The notes: generated from the letters alone by a model not told the origin. A stretch of 64,000 nucleotides of DNA from Corbicula japonica (GCA_038501625.1 JAZAYU010000019.1:2006501-2070500), one strand, 5' to 3'; shown: positions 11,398 through 27,000, numbered from the stretch's first letter. Made by a program: numbers and translations.

Positions 11398-12032
11398 AAT
11401 TTGAGTGATTATGTTAAATTAACCCTTTCCCTGCCAGCGTCGAAAATCCGAATTGATGTCGTCAGCGCCGAGAGTCTTTTTACGACATAAACAAATTCCG
11501 ATACCAAGGTCAAAATGAGGTTATATTAACGGCCCCTACTAAAGAAGGAAAAAAAAGCCCTGATGTCAAACACATGAAGACGACATGTCACGCACACAAC
11601 CCAGGTCTCGAAGATCAAAGTCATAATCCCTAGTAGTGCACTTGTGGTCATTTCCACTCAGTTACTCTGTAATTTCTTGAGGTATTTTGAAATCACCAGG
11701 AAGGATTGTCAAACACATGAATACATGTTGCGCACAAGACCCAGGTCGGTTGCTCGAAGGTCAAGATCACACTTACAGACCATTAACTTTTTATTCAAAT
11801 GACATTTCCTAAATTGTTTAACAGATTTTCAGGAAACTTTACAGGAGTTTATCCTTGGGTGACCCTCTATCAAAGTTTTATATTTAGATCACATGGGGCT
11901 TAAAATAGATTTTCAAACTAAACACTTAATATCAGTACAGAAATATGTATCAAAGAAACACCACTAACCTATAGAATATGTTGAAATAATTATTATGCTT
12001 TTATCAACATTCTGATTGGTCACCTCTTACAG
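11398..12032. other. Upstream region of TACC exon with start codon
   Basis: No ORF. The region has 'aaggtcaaggtcac'-type repeat remnants (about 11500-11780). An AG acceptor at 12031-12032 indicates that at least one 5'UTR exon lies further upstream, unseen by me. Confidence 0.45.
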
Positions 12033-12041
12033 AACAACAAC

Positions 12042-15000
12042 ATGGCAGATTTGATGGATTTCACAGAGGAAGAAATGGAACAGAACCGCTATGTTCGAGA
12101 TGATGAGGACGAAGATGATGATGGTGACGACCCAAACGTCATTCAAACTGCACCAAGACTGGCTCAGTCACCCGTGATAGTCAATTCCATCTTAAAACAG
12201 TCAACAAAAGACAACCTAATCCAGCTATACACCCCACACCAAAAACCTGAGAAAGGCAAACTCAAGGTAAAACAATAATCTGCACCCAAGACATAAATTA
12301 GGCAGGTAATGGGTAAACATCGGTGATTGTTAATAAATTTTGATCAGTGTCAGGTGATATGACTATCGGAGCGTATTGATGTTTCAAATCTTGGACACTT
12401 GGGGGTCTTGGGGGTTGTATTGTCAGGTGGCCGCAGTGGCCAGGGCCCAAAATTTATAAAACTATGATTTGAGACCAGTCTCTTATCTCAAGCATCTTAT
12501 TGGCTGAAATGGAGATCGGTCTATTTGGTTGGATGATATTTAAAAACATTGATCTAGCTGATGTCATTTCCTCTAGAATTGTATTAATGAAAAAAAAGCA
12601 AAAGTGTAATAAACAGTTTTTATCTCTATTTTCAAAAAGTCTATAGGTTGAATAAACACAGTTTTTATGCCCCCGAAGGGAGGCATATAGGAATGGGACC
12701 GTCCGTCACGTCCGTCAGTCCGAAATAATCTTGTCCTCGCTTCTTCTCCAAAACCGCTTGAGGGATTTCTTTGAAACTTCACAGGAGTGTTTGTCACAAA
12801 GCCTAGTTGTGCATATCGTCAGGAATGCTTGGATTATTTTTGGCTGAGTTATGGCCCTTTTTAGCAAAATCTTGTCCTCGCTTCTTTTCTGAAACCGCTT
12901 GAGGGATTTCGTTGAAACTTCACAGGAGTGTTTGTCACTAAGCCTAGTTATGCATATCCTAAGGAATTTCTGATCGGATTTCTTTTGGCAGAGTTATGGG
13001 TCTTTTTACCTAACCCTAACCCTAAGCTTTTTTGAAACCGCTTGAGGGATTTCTTTGAAACTTCACAGGAGTGTTTGTCACTAAGCCTAATTGTGCATTT
13101 CCTAAGGAATTTCTGATCGGATTATTTTTGGCGGAGTTATGGGCCTTTTTACCTAACCCTAACCCTATGGTAAATTTTGTTAAAGCAATAGAGGTTACAT
13201 TTTTTGTCCGATTGTCATGAAATTTGGTATGAATATTGATATTGATGATTTCTACACAAATGATTAAAATCATGTTGTTAAATTGACCAGGGGCCCCGCC
13301 CTGGGGATTTTATTTTTTTTTCTTTCAAAATCTGTTTTTAACCTTTGATTCTCTACAGTTATCAACCAGATTTTGACACAAGCTTTATACCATCTTAAAA
13401 TTCAATCTTTCCTGAACAATTCATTCACTGGTTGTTCAGTGATAAAATTTGAAACAAAAATTTTAGTAGCAGAGTGAAAATTTCAAGTGTCAAAATCCAA
13501 TATTTCTACCTGTCTTCAGCTACATATGATGTTTACCAGTTTATTCATTAATATTGGTCAAGTTGCTGGACAATGACCTCATGAACTTTGCTGCTTAGAT
13601 CTGTGTTATGCAATATTAAGAACTTTGCTCTGGAAGATTTTATAGGGTAAATTTTGTCATTTTCTATGGATAGTGACCAAATAAACTTTCTTACTTTATA
13701 GCACTTTGAAAATCAGGCTTTTCTGAATATGTTATTCACTGTGTGGTAAAGTTGGAATTCAGTAACACCAGATTATGTATTATTGTGTAATCTATTATGT
13801 CATTTGTCATAATACCATTTTAAGTATCTTTCATATATAATCACATTTCCTATATATCCTTTATTAGCATTACTATGGTAATTAAAGCATTGCCAAGGGA
13901 AGCAACTGCTACTATACTTAAATTTAGGCTTAGGCCTATGTAACTATATGACTCATCAATAGTACCTTAACCCTGAATGCATTATTTTGTTTTAACTTTA
14001 TTTTCTCATAACATGATGATATTTAAATTGTATTATCTGTGAAATTAAGTGTATTCAGTTAAATACAGTAATATTTTGAGGGACTATTTCTTGATGCTGA
14101 GGCACTACTTTCCTTTGTTTCTATAGAGTAAGGATACAAAATTTGCTTTGTTTTATGTGCATACTAAAAATACTTTGTTGTGTAGATTCAACATTGATTT
14201 ATGCATCTTATGTGTTATAAAATGTTTTAATGTTATTTGTAGTACAGATAAGTGCACACATATGATTTAATGGATAATTGTTTAATCCAGTTAACTTTGT
14301 TTATAGATTATATTATTTTAGTGCATTTTGATTGGCTGATAATGGATTACTCCAGTGGGAGATACCATTATTGCTATAAAACCAGAATTTTGTTGAAATT
14401 AACATTCTGGCCATAATTTTCTAAAATGTAACAATTAAAACTCAGAGCTTGATCCTTAAGATCATAGCTATTTAAAATATAATTTCTAAATTCTAAAACT
14501 TAGATTAATAAGGGAATTTAGGGGAATACTTCTAAATTATTGTTTTATTTACATTAAAGCAGAAAAGAAGCTTTAACTTTGGCATTTAATTAGATAGATA
14601 GATTTAATTATAGACTTTTGGAACTTTGGCAATTTAGTAATTATTCATAACTAAATAGACCTCTTTTCAACAAAGACTTTGTCTTTGTTTCTGTGTTATA
14701 GAATGGGTTTTTAATCCCTTTTGGTTTTAAACTCCTGGCTATATCATTATATGGGAACTTATGGTTGTTAGATCCTGACTGGTAGATCTGTGAGCTATCC
14801 GTTGGTCAACTGTACTTTCTTGAGCGCGTTTAAAGGTCTTTATTAAATTCCACATTTGTTCTTAGGCCAGAATCACTCAATTTAAGTTTAAGGTTATTTT
14901 CTTTAAGACTTGGCTGGCACTTATATAATGTAAATACTTTGTATTAGTTTATATAATGTACATAATTATGTTCATGATTTAGATTTAGTTCTTTTTACAT

Positions 15001-18000
15001 TACAATTCATCAAAACAGACTGTTGTTTCTTTTCAATGTAGATTAAGTACAGCTTTTACATTAAAGAAAACCATTATCATTTACTGAGTTAAGTTTCCTG
15101 GCTGGGCTTATCAGTACATATTTTACAGCCAGTGGTGTCATCCTGACAATGCGTTTAAGTGTTATGGGTTCAAAACCTCCCGTCTTATTCTAAAACCATC
15201 ATCTAATTTAATTGACCTTACTTTAAAATATATTTAAATTCGAAATTATATAACTTTACGTAAGGTCACTCCAAAATTACGCAATGACCGTAACCTCAAA
15301 AAGTAGCTTTACCACAACTGTTTGTAAGTAAAACAACAAAAAGAACAACAACAACAAATTTGAAGCACATTCTCAAAATGTTAAGACTAAATTTAAGAAA
15401 GTCTTAGATGTATACAGTGTATGTACACAAACTGGCAAGTTAAGGCCACACTTTTTTAAGCTCCCCGCAGAAATTCAGGGGAGCATATAGTCGCCAAGTT
15501 GTCGGTCAGTCCGTCAGTACGTCCCACATTCTTTAACACTCTAGCGGTCACATATTTTCCTGGATTGTTTTGAAACTTGGTCAGGATGTTTGTCCCAATG
15601 ATCTCTCATATGGGTCATCTGGGTCCAAAAATTAGGTCACTGTTACTAAAAATAGAATTTTCTTGTTAATACTCAAGCGATCACATTTTTGCTCTGATTG
15701 TCATGGAACTTGGTGCAGATGTTTGTCCCAATGATTTTTTGGACAAGTTTTAATATGGGTCATCTGGGTCCAAAAACATGGTCAGGACATTAGTCCCAGT
15801 AATTACTTGGAACAGTTCGAATATGGGTCATCTGGAATCAAAAACTTGGTCACTGTTACTAAAAATAGAATTATCTTGTCTTGGCTGTAAATTTGTTATT
15901 TCTCATTGGATTTCAAAATAACTTGGCACAAATGTTCACCATGACAAGGCGGTGTGTTGAGTACAAAACCATGTCGGTTGGTCCAAGGTCAAGGTCACTG
16001 TTCCTAAAAATGGAATTTTCTTGTTAACACTTTAGTGGTCACATTTTTGCTCTGATTGTCCAATTGCAAAGAAACATGGTCAGGACATTAGTCCCAGTTA
16101 TTAATTGGACGAGTTTGAATATGGGTCATCTGGGGTCAAAAACTAGGTCACTGTTACTAAAAATAGAAAAATCTTGTCCAGGCTGTAAATTTGTTATTTC
16201 TCATTGGATCTTAAAATAACTTGGCTCAAACGTTTACCATGACAAGATTTTGTTTCGCGTACAATACCCATGGCTGTTTGTCCAAGGTCAAGGTTACTGT
16301 TACTAAAAATAAAATTTTCTTGTCTGGGTTGTAACTTCCTAATGAATGGAGTGATTTCAAAATAACTTTACATAAATGTTTACCATGACAAGGGGTAGTG
16401 TTGCGTACAATACCCATGCCGGTAGGTCCAAGGTCAAGGTAACTGTTACTAAAAATAGCATTTTCTTTTCCAAGCTGTTTATTTTTGTTGTTTCTGGATT
16501 TTAAAAGAACTTGGTTTAAATGTTCACCATATAGAGACGATGGGTCACATACAACACAACTTTGTTGTATTCAGGTGAGCGATAAAGGGCCATCATGGCC
16601 CTCTTGTTTCCCTTGATTTTACCAAACTTGCACACAACTCTTACAACCATTGAGCAGTTGTTGACAGGTGAGCCACCCTATGGACCCTCTTGTCGCAAGG
16701 GTTATAGGCCCTTACTCTTTACTATTTAACTTCCACAGGCATATTTTTACTACATATGTATACCAATTCGATTTCAAAGCTGCATTTCGGGGGCATATGT
16801 CAATTTCAAGTGACAGCTCTTGTTGTTGACTATATTGTAAATTCCTATAGGATTATTTTAAATTTCTATATTGTAGGTTCACTTTGGACATGACAGTTTA
16901 TTGCAGACTCCCACTGTGAAACAGCTGAAGACCAGAAATACAGAAAATAATGGTATAACAGTTTATCTCACTTTCATATTGTAGTATTAAAAGTTATTTT
17001 TATTTTAACCAGTCACAAGAAATTGCTTGTTACAATGTATCAGGCTTCAAAAATCCTGAAGCAAAAACTAGAAACCAGCTGATAGGTTAAAATTAAACCA
17101 AGTTTTCAAACTAAGCAATCACATGCAAGAGCTTGAGACTTGTTTGATGATCTTGGGGCCTAATTTTGAATAATGTGATTGACATATTTATCATAAAATT
17201 CCTACTGGTGATTCCGTAATTGATTGTATGGGGAGTCGAACGGCACCATCAACTGTTAGGGGCAGGGTACCGAAAGGCCGATTTGGGTCTTCACTGATTG
17301 CTTTTTATACGCCCGTTTGAAAAACGGGACGTATTATGGGAACACCTGCGGCGGGCGGGCGGCATCCACAGGGTTTCGCTCTCTAAGTCAAAGAGTTTTC
17401 GTCCGGTCTTTATCAAACATGGTGAATATGTTGGTGGGCATAATATCTCGACCAAGTTCTATAGCCAGCCAAATCCCCCCAGGCACTCCTGAATTATGGC
17501 CCTTGAATTGTCCAAAATTACTGTTTCCGCTCTCTAAGTCAAAGAGTTTTCATCCGGTCTTTATCAAACTTGGTGAATATGTTGGTGGGCATAATATCTC
17601 GACCAAGTTCTATAACCAGCCAAATCCCCCCAGGCAATCCTGAATTATAGCCCTTGAATTGTCCAAAATTACTGTTTCCGCTCTCTAAGTCAAAGAGTTT
17701 TCATCCGGTCTTTATCAAACTTGGTGAATATGTTGGTGGGCATAATATCTCGACCAAGTTCTATAACCAGCCAAATCCCCCCAGGCACTCCTGAATTATG
17801 GCCCTTGAATTGTCCAAAAACTGAATTAGCGGTATCTGCTCTCCAAGTCGAATAATTTTCATCGGATCGTTACGCAACTTTGATGATCAGCATTTTGAAG
17901 GGCGTATTTTGTGTCAGTTTGGCACTCTTGTTAAGTTTTATAACAAAAGGTGATCTTTGTGGAGGAACATGGAAACTTGGAGGAACAGTGGTACACGGTA

Positions 18001-21000
18001 CAGCATTAGACTGTAGAACCTTAGACAATGGTTTCGAATGCATGAGTAAAGGTTTTAACCATGAAAGCAGTCATCAAGTGTGATTAATATTTGTTGAAAT
18101 AACTTGTTTTGCAATATATAAAAACAGTTCAACCCTTTCCTCTATAGATAAACCTTTATTGCATGGGCAAACAGTTTAGATCCAGATCAGCTGGCACATC
18201 TGTGCTGTCTGATCAGGATCTGAACTGTTCGCTTTATGATTCAGTATATTAATTCTGACCAAAATGCGACCAGTGCAGATCCTGATCAGACGGCACGGAT
18301 GTGCCAGCTGATCTGGATCTACACTGGTCACACACCCTTAAAAAAGCTTACATATGGAGAAAATGGTTAAAATAAAAGCTGTGATAGGCATTTAATGGCT
18401 TACACTGTTCCTGGTATAAGTTTAAATTTGTTGTTGTTTTTTAAAACTTAAGGTAGATTTGTGACTTTTTTCACATTACAGGAGTTAAATTTGAAGAGAA
18501 TGGTAAAGAAAATTCTCCAAAGACCCCAGTGATGTGTATTGAGGGAAAAAACAAACAGATGGGCAAGAAAATCCTTGACACGGTCCTAGATCAAGTCCCA
18601 GAAAATGAGTGCACGTAAGTTATCATCCTACTAGAGTCAGACTTGTATGCCATTTTTATGCCCCCACAAAGTGGGAGGCATATAGAGTTGCACTCGTCCG
18701 TCCGTCCGTATGTCCGTACGTCCGTACGTCTGTACGTCCGTACGTCCCCAAATCTTGTGGCATCAACTCCGCCTAAACTATAAGGCGGATTTCTTTCAAA
18801 CTTGCACAGATGATCAAGCAGGATGTGTAGATGATTGTAAAGAAAGGAGTTTTTCCTGCGACCATTTTTACCAGAGTTATGGCCCTTTGTTAATTTCAGT
18901 TATAAAATCTTGTGGCGTCAACTCCTCCTAAACTACAAGGCAGATTTCTTGCAAACTTGCACAGATGATGAAGCAGGATGTGTAGATAATCGTGAAGAAA
19001 GGATTTCTTCCTGTAACCATTTTTACCAGAGTTATGGCCCTTTGTTATATTCATTAATTAAATCTTGTGGCGTCAACTCCTCCAAAACTATAAGGCAGAT
19101 TTCTTGCGAACTTGCACAGATGATGAAGCAGGATGTGTAGATGATCGTAAAGAAAGGATTTTTTCCTGCGACCATTTTTACCAGAGTTATGGCCCTTTGT
19201 TAATTTCAGTAATTAAATCTTGTGGCATCAACTCCTCCAAAACTACAAGGCAGATTTCTTGCAAACTTGCACAGATGATGAAGCAGGATGTGTAGATAAT
19301 CGTGAAGAAAGGATTTCTTCCTGCGACCATTTTTACCAGAGTTATGGCCCTTTGTTATATTCATTAATTAAATCTTGTGGCGTCAACTCCTCCAAAACTA
19401 TAAGGCAGTTTTCTTGCGAACTTGCACAGATGATGAAGCAGGATGTGTAGATGATCGTAAAGAAAGGATTTTTTCCTGCGACCATTTTTACCAGAGTTAT
19501 GGCCCTTTGTTAATTTCAGTAATTAAATCTTGTGGCATCAACTCCTCCAAAACTATAAGGCAGATTTCTTGCGAACTTGCACAGATGATGAAGCAGGATG
19601 TGTAGATGATCGTAAAGAAAGAATTTTTTCCTGCGACCATTTTTACCAGAGTTATGGCCTTTTGTTAATTTCAGCAATTAAATCTTGTGGCATCAACTCC
19701 TCCTAAACTACAGGGCAGATTCCTTGCAAACATGCACAGATGATGAAGCAGGATGTGTAGATGATTGTGAAGAAAGGATTTTTTCCTGCGACTATTTTTA
19801 CCAGAGTTATGGCCCTTTGTTTTTTTCAGTAATAATATCTTGTGGCATCAACTCCTCATTTACTTTTGGACAGATTTCTTTCTAACTTGCACACATGATC
19901 AAGATGGCTGGGTAGATGATCATAAAAAAAGATTTTTTTCTGCTGCCATTTTTACCACAGTTATGGCTCTTTGTTTATTTCACTTACAAAATTTTGTGGC
20001 ATCAACTTCACATTTTCTAATTGGCTGATTTCTTTCAAACTTGCACAGATGATTAGACATGATGTGAAGATTGTTGTAAAGGACATTGTCTTGCAACAAT
20101 TTTCACCACAGTTATGGCCTTTTGTTTATGTTAGTTATTAAATTTTGTGGCACTTACTCCTCATTTACTAATCATGATCACCACATGTTGTTAATACCTG
20201 GTACAAAATTTTGTAACAAATGTTATTGCAGCAGTGGGGGCATCAGTGTCCTGTGGACACAGTCTAGTTTATTCCTAATTTACATGTATCTGTATGAGAT
20301 AATGAACATATCAGGGGTAGACAATATAATGCAGTGCTCAGTAGTTTTATTACAGAAAATATTTCAATGTTTGGGTATTTTAAACTATATCAACTATTTT
20401 TCCAAATACTCTGAAATTTTCTGCCATTTTTATTAACCTGTCAAAGATCTTCATGAAACTTGGGGAAAATGTTTAGGGGCGTAAAATCTTTGCCAAGTTC
20501 GATAACCAGCCTAATTGCTTCAGACACTTCAGAGTTATGGCCCTTTATTTATAAAAAACTGGTAATTTCGCCAAAATTTTCGACGGGCATAATTTGTGGC
20601 ATTTTGGCTCTCTTGTTAGTCATTAAAAATGTCTTTGTGAGGCTTTTTCTGCTCGTATGTACAGAAATGTCATTTTAAATTTTTTTTTGGCAAATACCAA
20701 GAACAATTTGTACATGTGCTCAGTTGTGTTTTGCTTTGTTTTGTATAGAATTTGTAATGAAAATACCAATTGAAAAGTAAGATTGTTCAGTGGATCTACA
20801 CTGTTAATTTTAGATTCTTTATGTTATTTGTGTCCAAGAAATGAACAGTGTTTATCCTTTGAGCAAGCACATCTGATCCAACTCTACACGAGCTGCCACT
20901 TGGCCAGAAATAACTCAAATAATCAGAAAGCAACAGTGTAGATCCTGATCAGATGGCACAGATTTGCTGGCTGATCTAGATCTACAATGTTTGTTTATCA

Positions 21001-24000
21001 ATAAAGCAATGTCCCATTGGGTAAAGGATTGAGAAATGTTTGAGAAGTGTGTTGTACTCTGACCAGAATCTATTTTTAAAATAAAAGGTAAAAATCAATC
21101 ATCTCTGGGTTTAAAAAAAGACCCAAAGTCGCATCTATGAAGTAAAAGTTTTAATGATCAACTTGACCAGAACAGCAACTCATGATGCAGCAAAGTACAA
21201 GCACTTAATTATAATTGTTGTTTTAGGGAAAAGGGTCCCACCAGTCCCCTTCCTGCAGATGAGCGTTTGGAAGAGAGTGCTATGGAAATCAGTATCTATG
21301 AAAGTCAGGTATGACCTTAAAAGTTTCTGTTTTAAAATAAAAAGAACACATATTTTTGACACAGTTTTATACAAATGAGATTGGGGACCAATGTATCATC
21401 TCACTAGTTCAATTTCTTAATGAGGGAAAAAGCTGCAGGCTAAATGTGAGAAAAAATGTGATTTTACAATAAATACGATGTGTTTATTGTTTAAGACATA
21501 GCAGGATAATACAAGAGTAGTTCAGTTTTGAGATCAAAGCTTAGTGCTCCCGCTTTGCTTAAATGGTCTGGTGAGAAACCTGATTTTGGGAACAAATCTT
21601 CACACAAAAGCCTCAAATTATATGCCTTTCCAATAATTCGATGAATTTATTTGGTTACCTCCCCTGTCCAGTCACGTGACTGCTCTACAGGAAAAATGAT
21701 TGCTCGCTGTAATAACGTAATAGGGAATATGTACCTACAACTTTCTTTTTTATCATAAATTCTTTTTTGAAAAATATATTTTCTATTTGAATTAGTAATA
21801 ATACATCAGCGTTATGATATTTTTGAAAATAATTTATAAAACAATCAGGTTTCTGACTAAAAGTGTCAATTCATTATTCCTCGCATTAAACACTAAACGA
21901 CTTGAACTAACAGACAGTCGCAGTGTTCTCTTCACGGCTTAATTGAGTCTCGTTTCCGGATTAGCGTGTCTATTCAACTACTGACATCATGTTGTGATTA
22001 TGTCGGCGGCGATTGATTTTGAAGGTGGCATGCCATACACATGTCAAACTGTCTCGCACAAGGGGTCATCTGTCAATTACTTAAAGGGGCAGATATCATT
22101 GGCCAATAGAGATCGTGTAATTTCTATTTGCAAGGTATCTACACCTCCCAATTCTTAAGTATTTCGGAGTCCTTTAACTACTATATGTGCCAGCAAATGT
22201 ATTTGATTTAGCACTTAAATGGATTCTTAATCAACATTACGATACGTTATAGAAACAAAAGCCGTCAATAAGAAACAATTCTTGTCAAAACATTTTATAT
22301 ATGTTTAATTAAGAGTTGAGGCTTTTATGCCAAAATTACAATCTGTCAAACCTAAGAAATCTAAATTGGATATGCAATCATATTGTGATATAAATATTCC
22401 CATCTTTTTGGAAGCCGGCATCTAAATCCTTGGATTTTATTCTACGAATGATACTTCTACAACAAACAATCAGATTACCGATCCTGTTTTATTTCAAGAC
22501 AGAATCAATCATATTTGCTTGTGAAGTATACGTAACATTTTAAATATTCAAATTATTTATTCGATGACCATAAATGCCTTAAACTTTTAGGACAATTCTA
22601 TTGTTCAAATCTGTAAGTATCCACAATTTCAGATTGTATTTTTTTGTCTACAGATCATGTAACCAGATGTTGACATATCACGATTTCCGGATAATAGCGC
22701 ATTACTAGCCTTAGCAATTTACACCAGTAAAATATATTTTCAGCAGAAAAGATATTAAGAAGAAATTGTTGTACATAATTGGTAAAATTAATGCTTATGT
22801 TTGTCCAAATTGCATTTCATACTGCCTACTGTCACAAGAATGGTACATGTTCTTAAATCATTAAAAAACTAAATATCTAACAAATAGTAAACATAAAAAA
22901 GTCTGGCTAGAATAACAGATCAGCAACTTATTTTTTCACCGCTGGCGACAAACGCAGACCTGCAATATAGCGGATAAGGTTAGCTATTATGTGCTTAAGC
23001 CATTATCCCGATCGTTCAGCTATCCTGCAGAGCCTCGTTTTGGATTGATTTTCGGTCGCGGGAAGTAACTCGTACAGGACTGCGAAACTGTTTATTGGAA
23101 AGGCGTATAAGATTTGCACATGCAGCAATTTTGGCAATTATTTTTTTCTATTAAGACTCATTAATTACATGGTGTAGATTTGCTGCGTTTTAAATGCACT
23201 TATTTTTTGCAAGGTAAACCCACAAATAAGGGAGCGATACCACAGTCATAACAAATAAGGTCATGGGCTGTTATGGAACATAGTAATGATGATGTTTTTT
23301 TTTTTCACAGTCTGAGCAACCATTGCAGACCATCGATTCAACTGAAGATATACTCCGACAAGCAGAATTACTCCTACTGTCTCTGAAAGGGGATAGCGTT
23401 GAACCTGCTTCTAAGGTTGACGAATCAAAACATTATAAAGCAGAAAATCAGAATGATGATTCACTAAAAGATGGGACGGAAACAGCCATGCTTAAAACTG
23501 ATACACCAATTAAGCAAGAAATTAGTGAAACATGTATTAATGAGAAAGAACTGGAGACAAAGATAAAAGAAGCGCCGGGAATCAAAGTGAAAGAAGAACC
23601 ATTTGTTCAAAATGAAGGTCAGGCTGATTTATTGAATGCTGAAGAAAAAAGTGGTTGCACTGATTCAACTACAGGTAAAATTTTCTTAAATCAAGAAAAT
23701 GTTGAAGTCAGTCAAAAAGTACATGAATTTAGTAAGAATGAAGAAGAACCAATGGATTATGAGGAGGAAATGGATGTTGATGACGAAGACAGTGAGATAG
23801 TGTTCAACATTGGCAAGAATAAGAGTAATGTCGAAGAAACTGTTGATCAAAATGTGGAAAAAGAATCTCAAAATGAAGAGAAACGTATTGAAAATGAAAA
23901 AACAGATCAACCTCAAAGTGAAACCAATTCAGAGGAAATTGTGAAGGACCAAGTTGAAGAAATTGCCTCAACAAATGAAAAGAGTTCAGTTGAAATGAAT

Positions 24001-27000
24001 AAAACGGATTCAGGTGCCAGTCCAAAAAGTAAAGAATCTGAGGAAGTAGTGGAAATGAAGGGAAAAGAGACTATTGACATTACTGAAAAAGACAAAGTAT
24101 CTCTACAAAATCATAATGATGACAAGAAAACAACAGAGGAGATAGAAGGTTCACAGAAACCAGAATCCAAAAGGTCTGGGGACGAATCATCAGACGAAGA
24201 GTTCTTGTCTGCTGATGAAGATATGGATGAAAATAAAGTCAAAACACCAACAAAACCTGAATCTCAGGAAACTGGTAAATCAAATGAGAATCCAGTATCT
24301 GATTCGCCCGAGAGAACTCCACCTAAAGTTGGTTACAACTTGGACTTTGAGGACTTGGAAGCAATGGATCCTTTTGCTACAAAGAAAAGCCTGATGAATA
24401 GTCCCGCCATTAATCAACCTTTACAGAAAGATAGTGAGAAGGAATCTGGAACAAAGGTGAAGAAAGTTCCAAAGGGTAAACTACCAGGAAATAAGGATAA
24501 TAGCACCAAGCCAACTGAGAAAGGAAAAGTAGAAAGTTTGTCAGCTAGTACAACTCCTGCAAAGATGCAGGAGTCGAACAAAACTGTGAGTAAAAATGAC
24601 TTAAACAAAGGAAATAGTTCAAAAGCAGAAAATGTTAATGTTGATGTTGTTGATGATAAAACAAAAAATGTTCAAGATAATGTTAAAGACAATAGCACAC
24701 CTAGTAAATCAGTTGAAAATGAGATAGCTGTGCCCACAAAAAGTAATGAAGAATCGGAACAAAATAAAGCAGTTGATTTGAACAATAAGCAGATCAACAG
24801 AGTTGAAACAATGGAAGAATCAGGTATCAAAGGTACTCCACAAAAGGCAAATACTGAAGAAGTAACAGCTGTAGCAGAAGACTGTATAACATCCCCACCA
24901 CTTCCGACTTCAAATGGAGTTTACAACTTAGATGCTCTAGAACTTGATGATGTAGATCCGTTCAAACCTAAGAAACAGATGATGAACTCGCCTGTAAGGA
25001 ATCCAGATAATGCAGCTGTTGTGGAAGATCCATTTAAACCCAAAAGCCAGATCCAAAATTCTCCTGTTACCAAGACTGAAGGTCAGAAAAAGCCATCTCC
25101 GAACAAACTCAAGCCTGATGTTGAGAATAAAGAACCTGTGCCATCAGAAAAGGTTGAGAATAAAAAAGCTGCCCCATCAAGTGAGGTTGAGAGCAAACCA
25201 GATGTGTCGTTAAATAAGGCTGATGAGAATAAAAGCAAAAGTAAAAAAGATGTGCCTTCAAATGAGAATGAGAGTAAAAAAGATCTACCATTAAATGAGT
25301 TTGAAAGTAAAAAAGATGTCTCATCAAATAATGAAACTGGAGAGATTGCTAAAGACAAGAAGAATCCCAATGAAGAAGTAGAGAAAAATCAAAATCCGAA
25401 GACATCAAAACCTGTCAAAAAGAAAACACTGCCAAAGAAACCTGTTGAGGAAATGTCAAGCCATTTGGAGGGTGAATCTGACCCATTTAAACCTAAGTCT
25501 CAGATTCAGAACTCACCAGCCATAAATAAAAATGTTCAAAATGAAATAAATGAGTTTGAAAATTTAGACGAAGTTGACCCATTTAAACCCAAATCACAGA
25601 TTATGAATTCCCCTGACAGTAAATCTGAACAGAAAGCAAAGGATGAAGTTGTTGACAGTTTTGATGAAATCGACCCTTTTAAATCCAAAACTAAGGTTGC
25701 AAATTCACCTGTTAAGAAGAATGCAGAAAATCCAACAGATGGAAAAGAAGATACTGACTCACCCAACTTTGACGATTTAGATCCATTTAAGCCTAAAAAA
25801 CAGATGCAAAATTCACCAGTGAAAACTACAACTGAAACAAAAGATGACAAATCCAATGAAGTTGAACCAGTTGACAGTGCTAAAGAGATACAGAATTCAC
25901 CTGTGAAAAAAGAGACTGAAACTGAAATGAAAACTTTGGACATGTTGGGTTCAGAAACCTTTGATGATATTGACCCTTTCAAGGCAAAGAAACAAATGCA
26001 GAATTCCCCTGTATCTAAAAATTTCAGTTCCAATAATGATGACAAAACTTTAACTGATGGAGAACATACAGAATTATCTGAAAGTAAACAGAATGAATCT
26101 GCAGACACTAAAGAAAAGAAGAAAGATGAAAAATTGAAGAAAGATAAAACTAAAAAGGAAACTGGCAAGAATAAATATGCTGAACAGAAAGTAAACAAAG
26201 ACATGCCTGACCCTTTTGCTGATTTAAATCCGTTCCAAACAAAAAGCAAAGTTGCAAGTTCACCTACAAAGGCAGAAAATAATGTAGCAGACAGTACAGA
26301 TGATGTAAACCCATTTAAATCCAACAGTAAAATTGCTAATTCACCTGAGATACAAAGTAGAGGGGATGACCCGTTTGTGACCAAATCCAGAATGGCAAAT
26401 ACACCAACAAAAGCAGAGGAAGGGGACGATCCTTTTAAGCAGAAATTTGAGTTGCCCACAACCCCAACAAATGATGGGTAAGCATTTATGTTAGGGTTGA
26501 ATCTAAATTTTATTGTGACAATTTAATAAATATTATGTTCATTTAGGAATGGAAAACATTTGCATTAAATTTTTTGAAGTGTGTTCTTTTAACAATCCAG
26601 ATGTTTTTCATATCCTGAAGAACGCAATAAAATATTGATTCATTGCTTATATTTACACCCCGAAATATTCTCAATATTTTGGTAAAATTGAGAATCTTAA
26701 GGGGTATAAAGATTATGGCATTTTTGAAAGGCTCTTCGTACAGCCATGTAGATGAAAAAGTGAGTGATCACTGATGGAACCTTTTTTTGCAGCAACCTGT
26801 GGCAAAAAGTGTGTGCTTGTTGACATCTCAAGCTAAAACATTGTGCACAGTTAATCAATAGTGAGTGGCTTTAAATATAGCCATGCCTCTACCCATTCCT
26901 GGATATATACGCATTTTTACGCATGTGCGACCAGTGTAGATCCAGATCAGCCGGCACATCCGTGCCGTCTGATCAGGATCTGCACTGGTCGCAATTTGGT

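Noticed and set aside
18710..20028. Series of 76-codon ORFs (TCTDDEAGCVDD)
   Set aside because: Re-created by each 155-bp repeat unit and overlapping each other; non-coding element core.
25536..26459. 307-codon minus-strand ORF
   Set aside because: Shadow of the low-stop TACC giant exon on the opposite strand.
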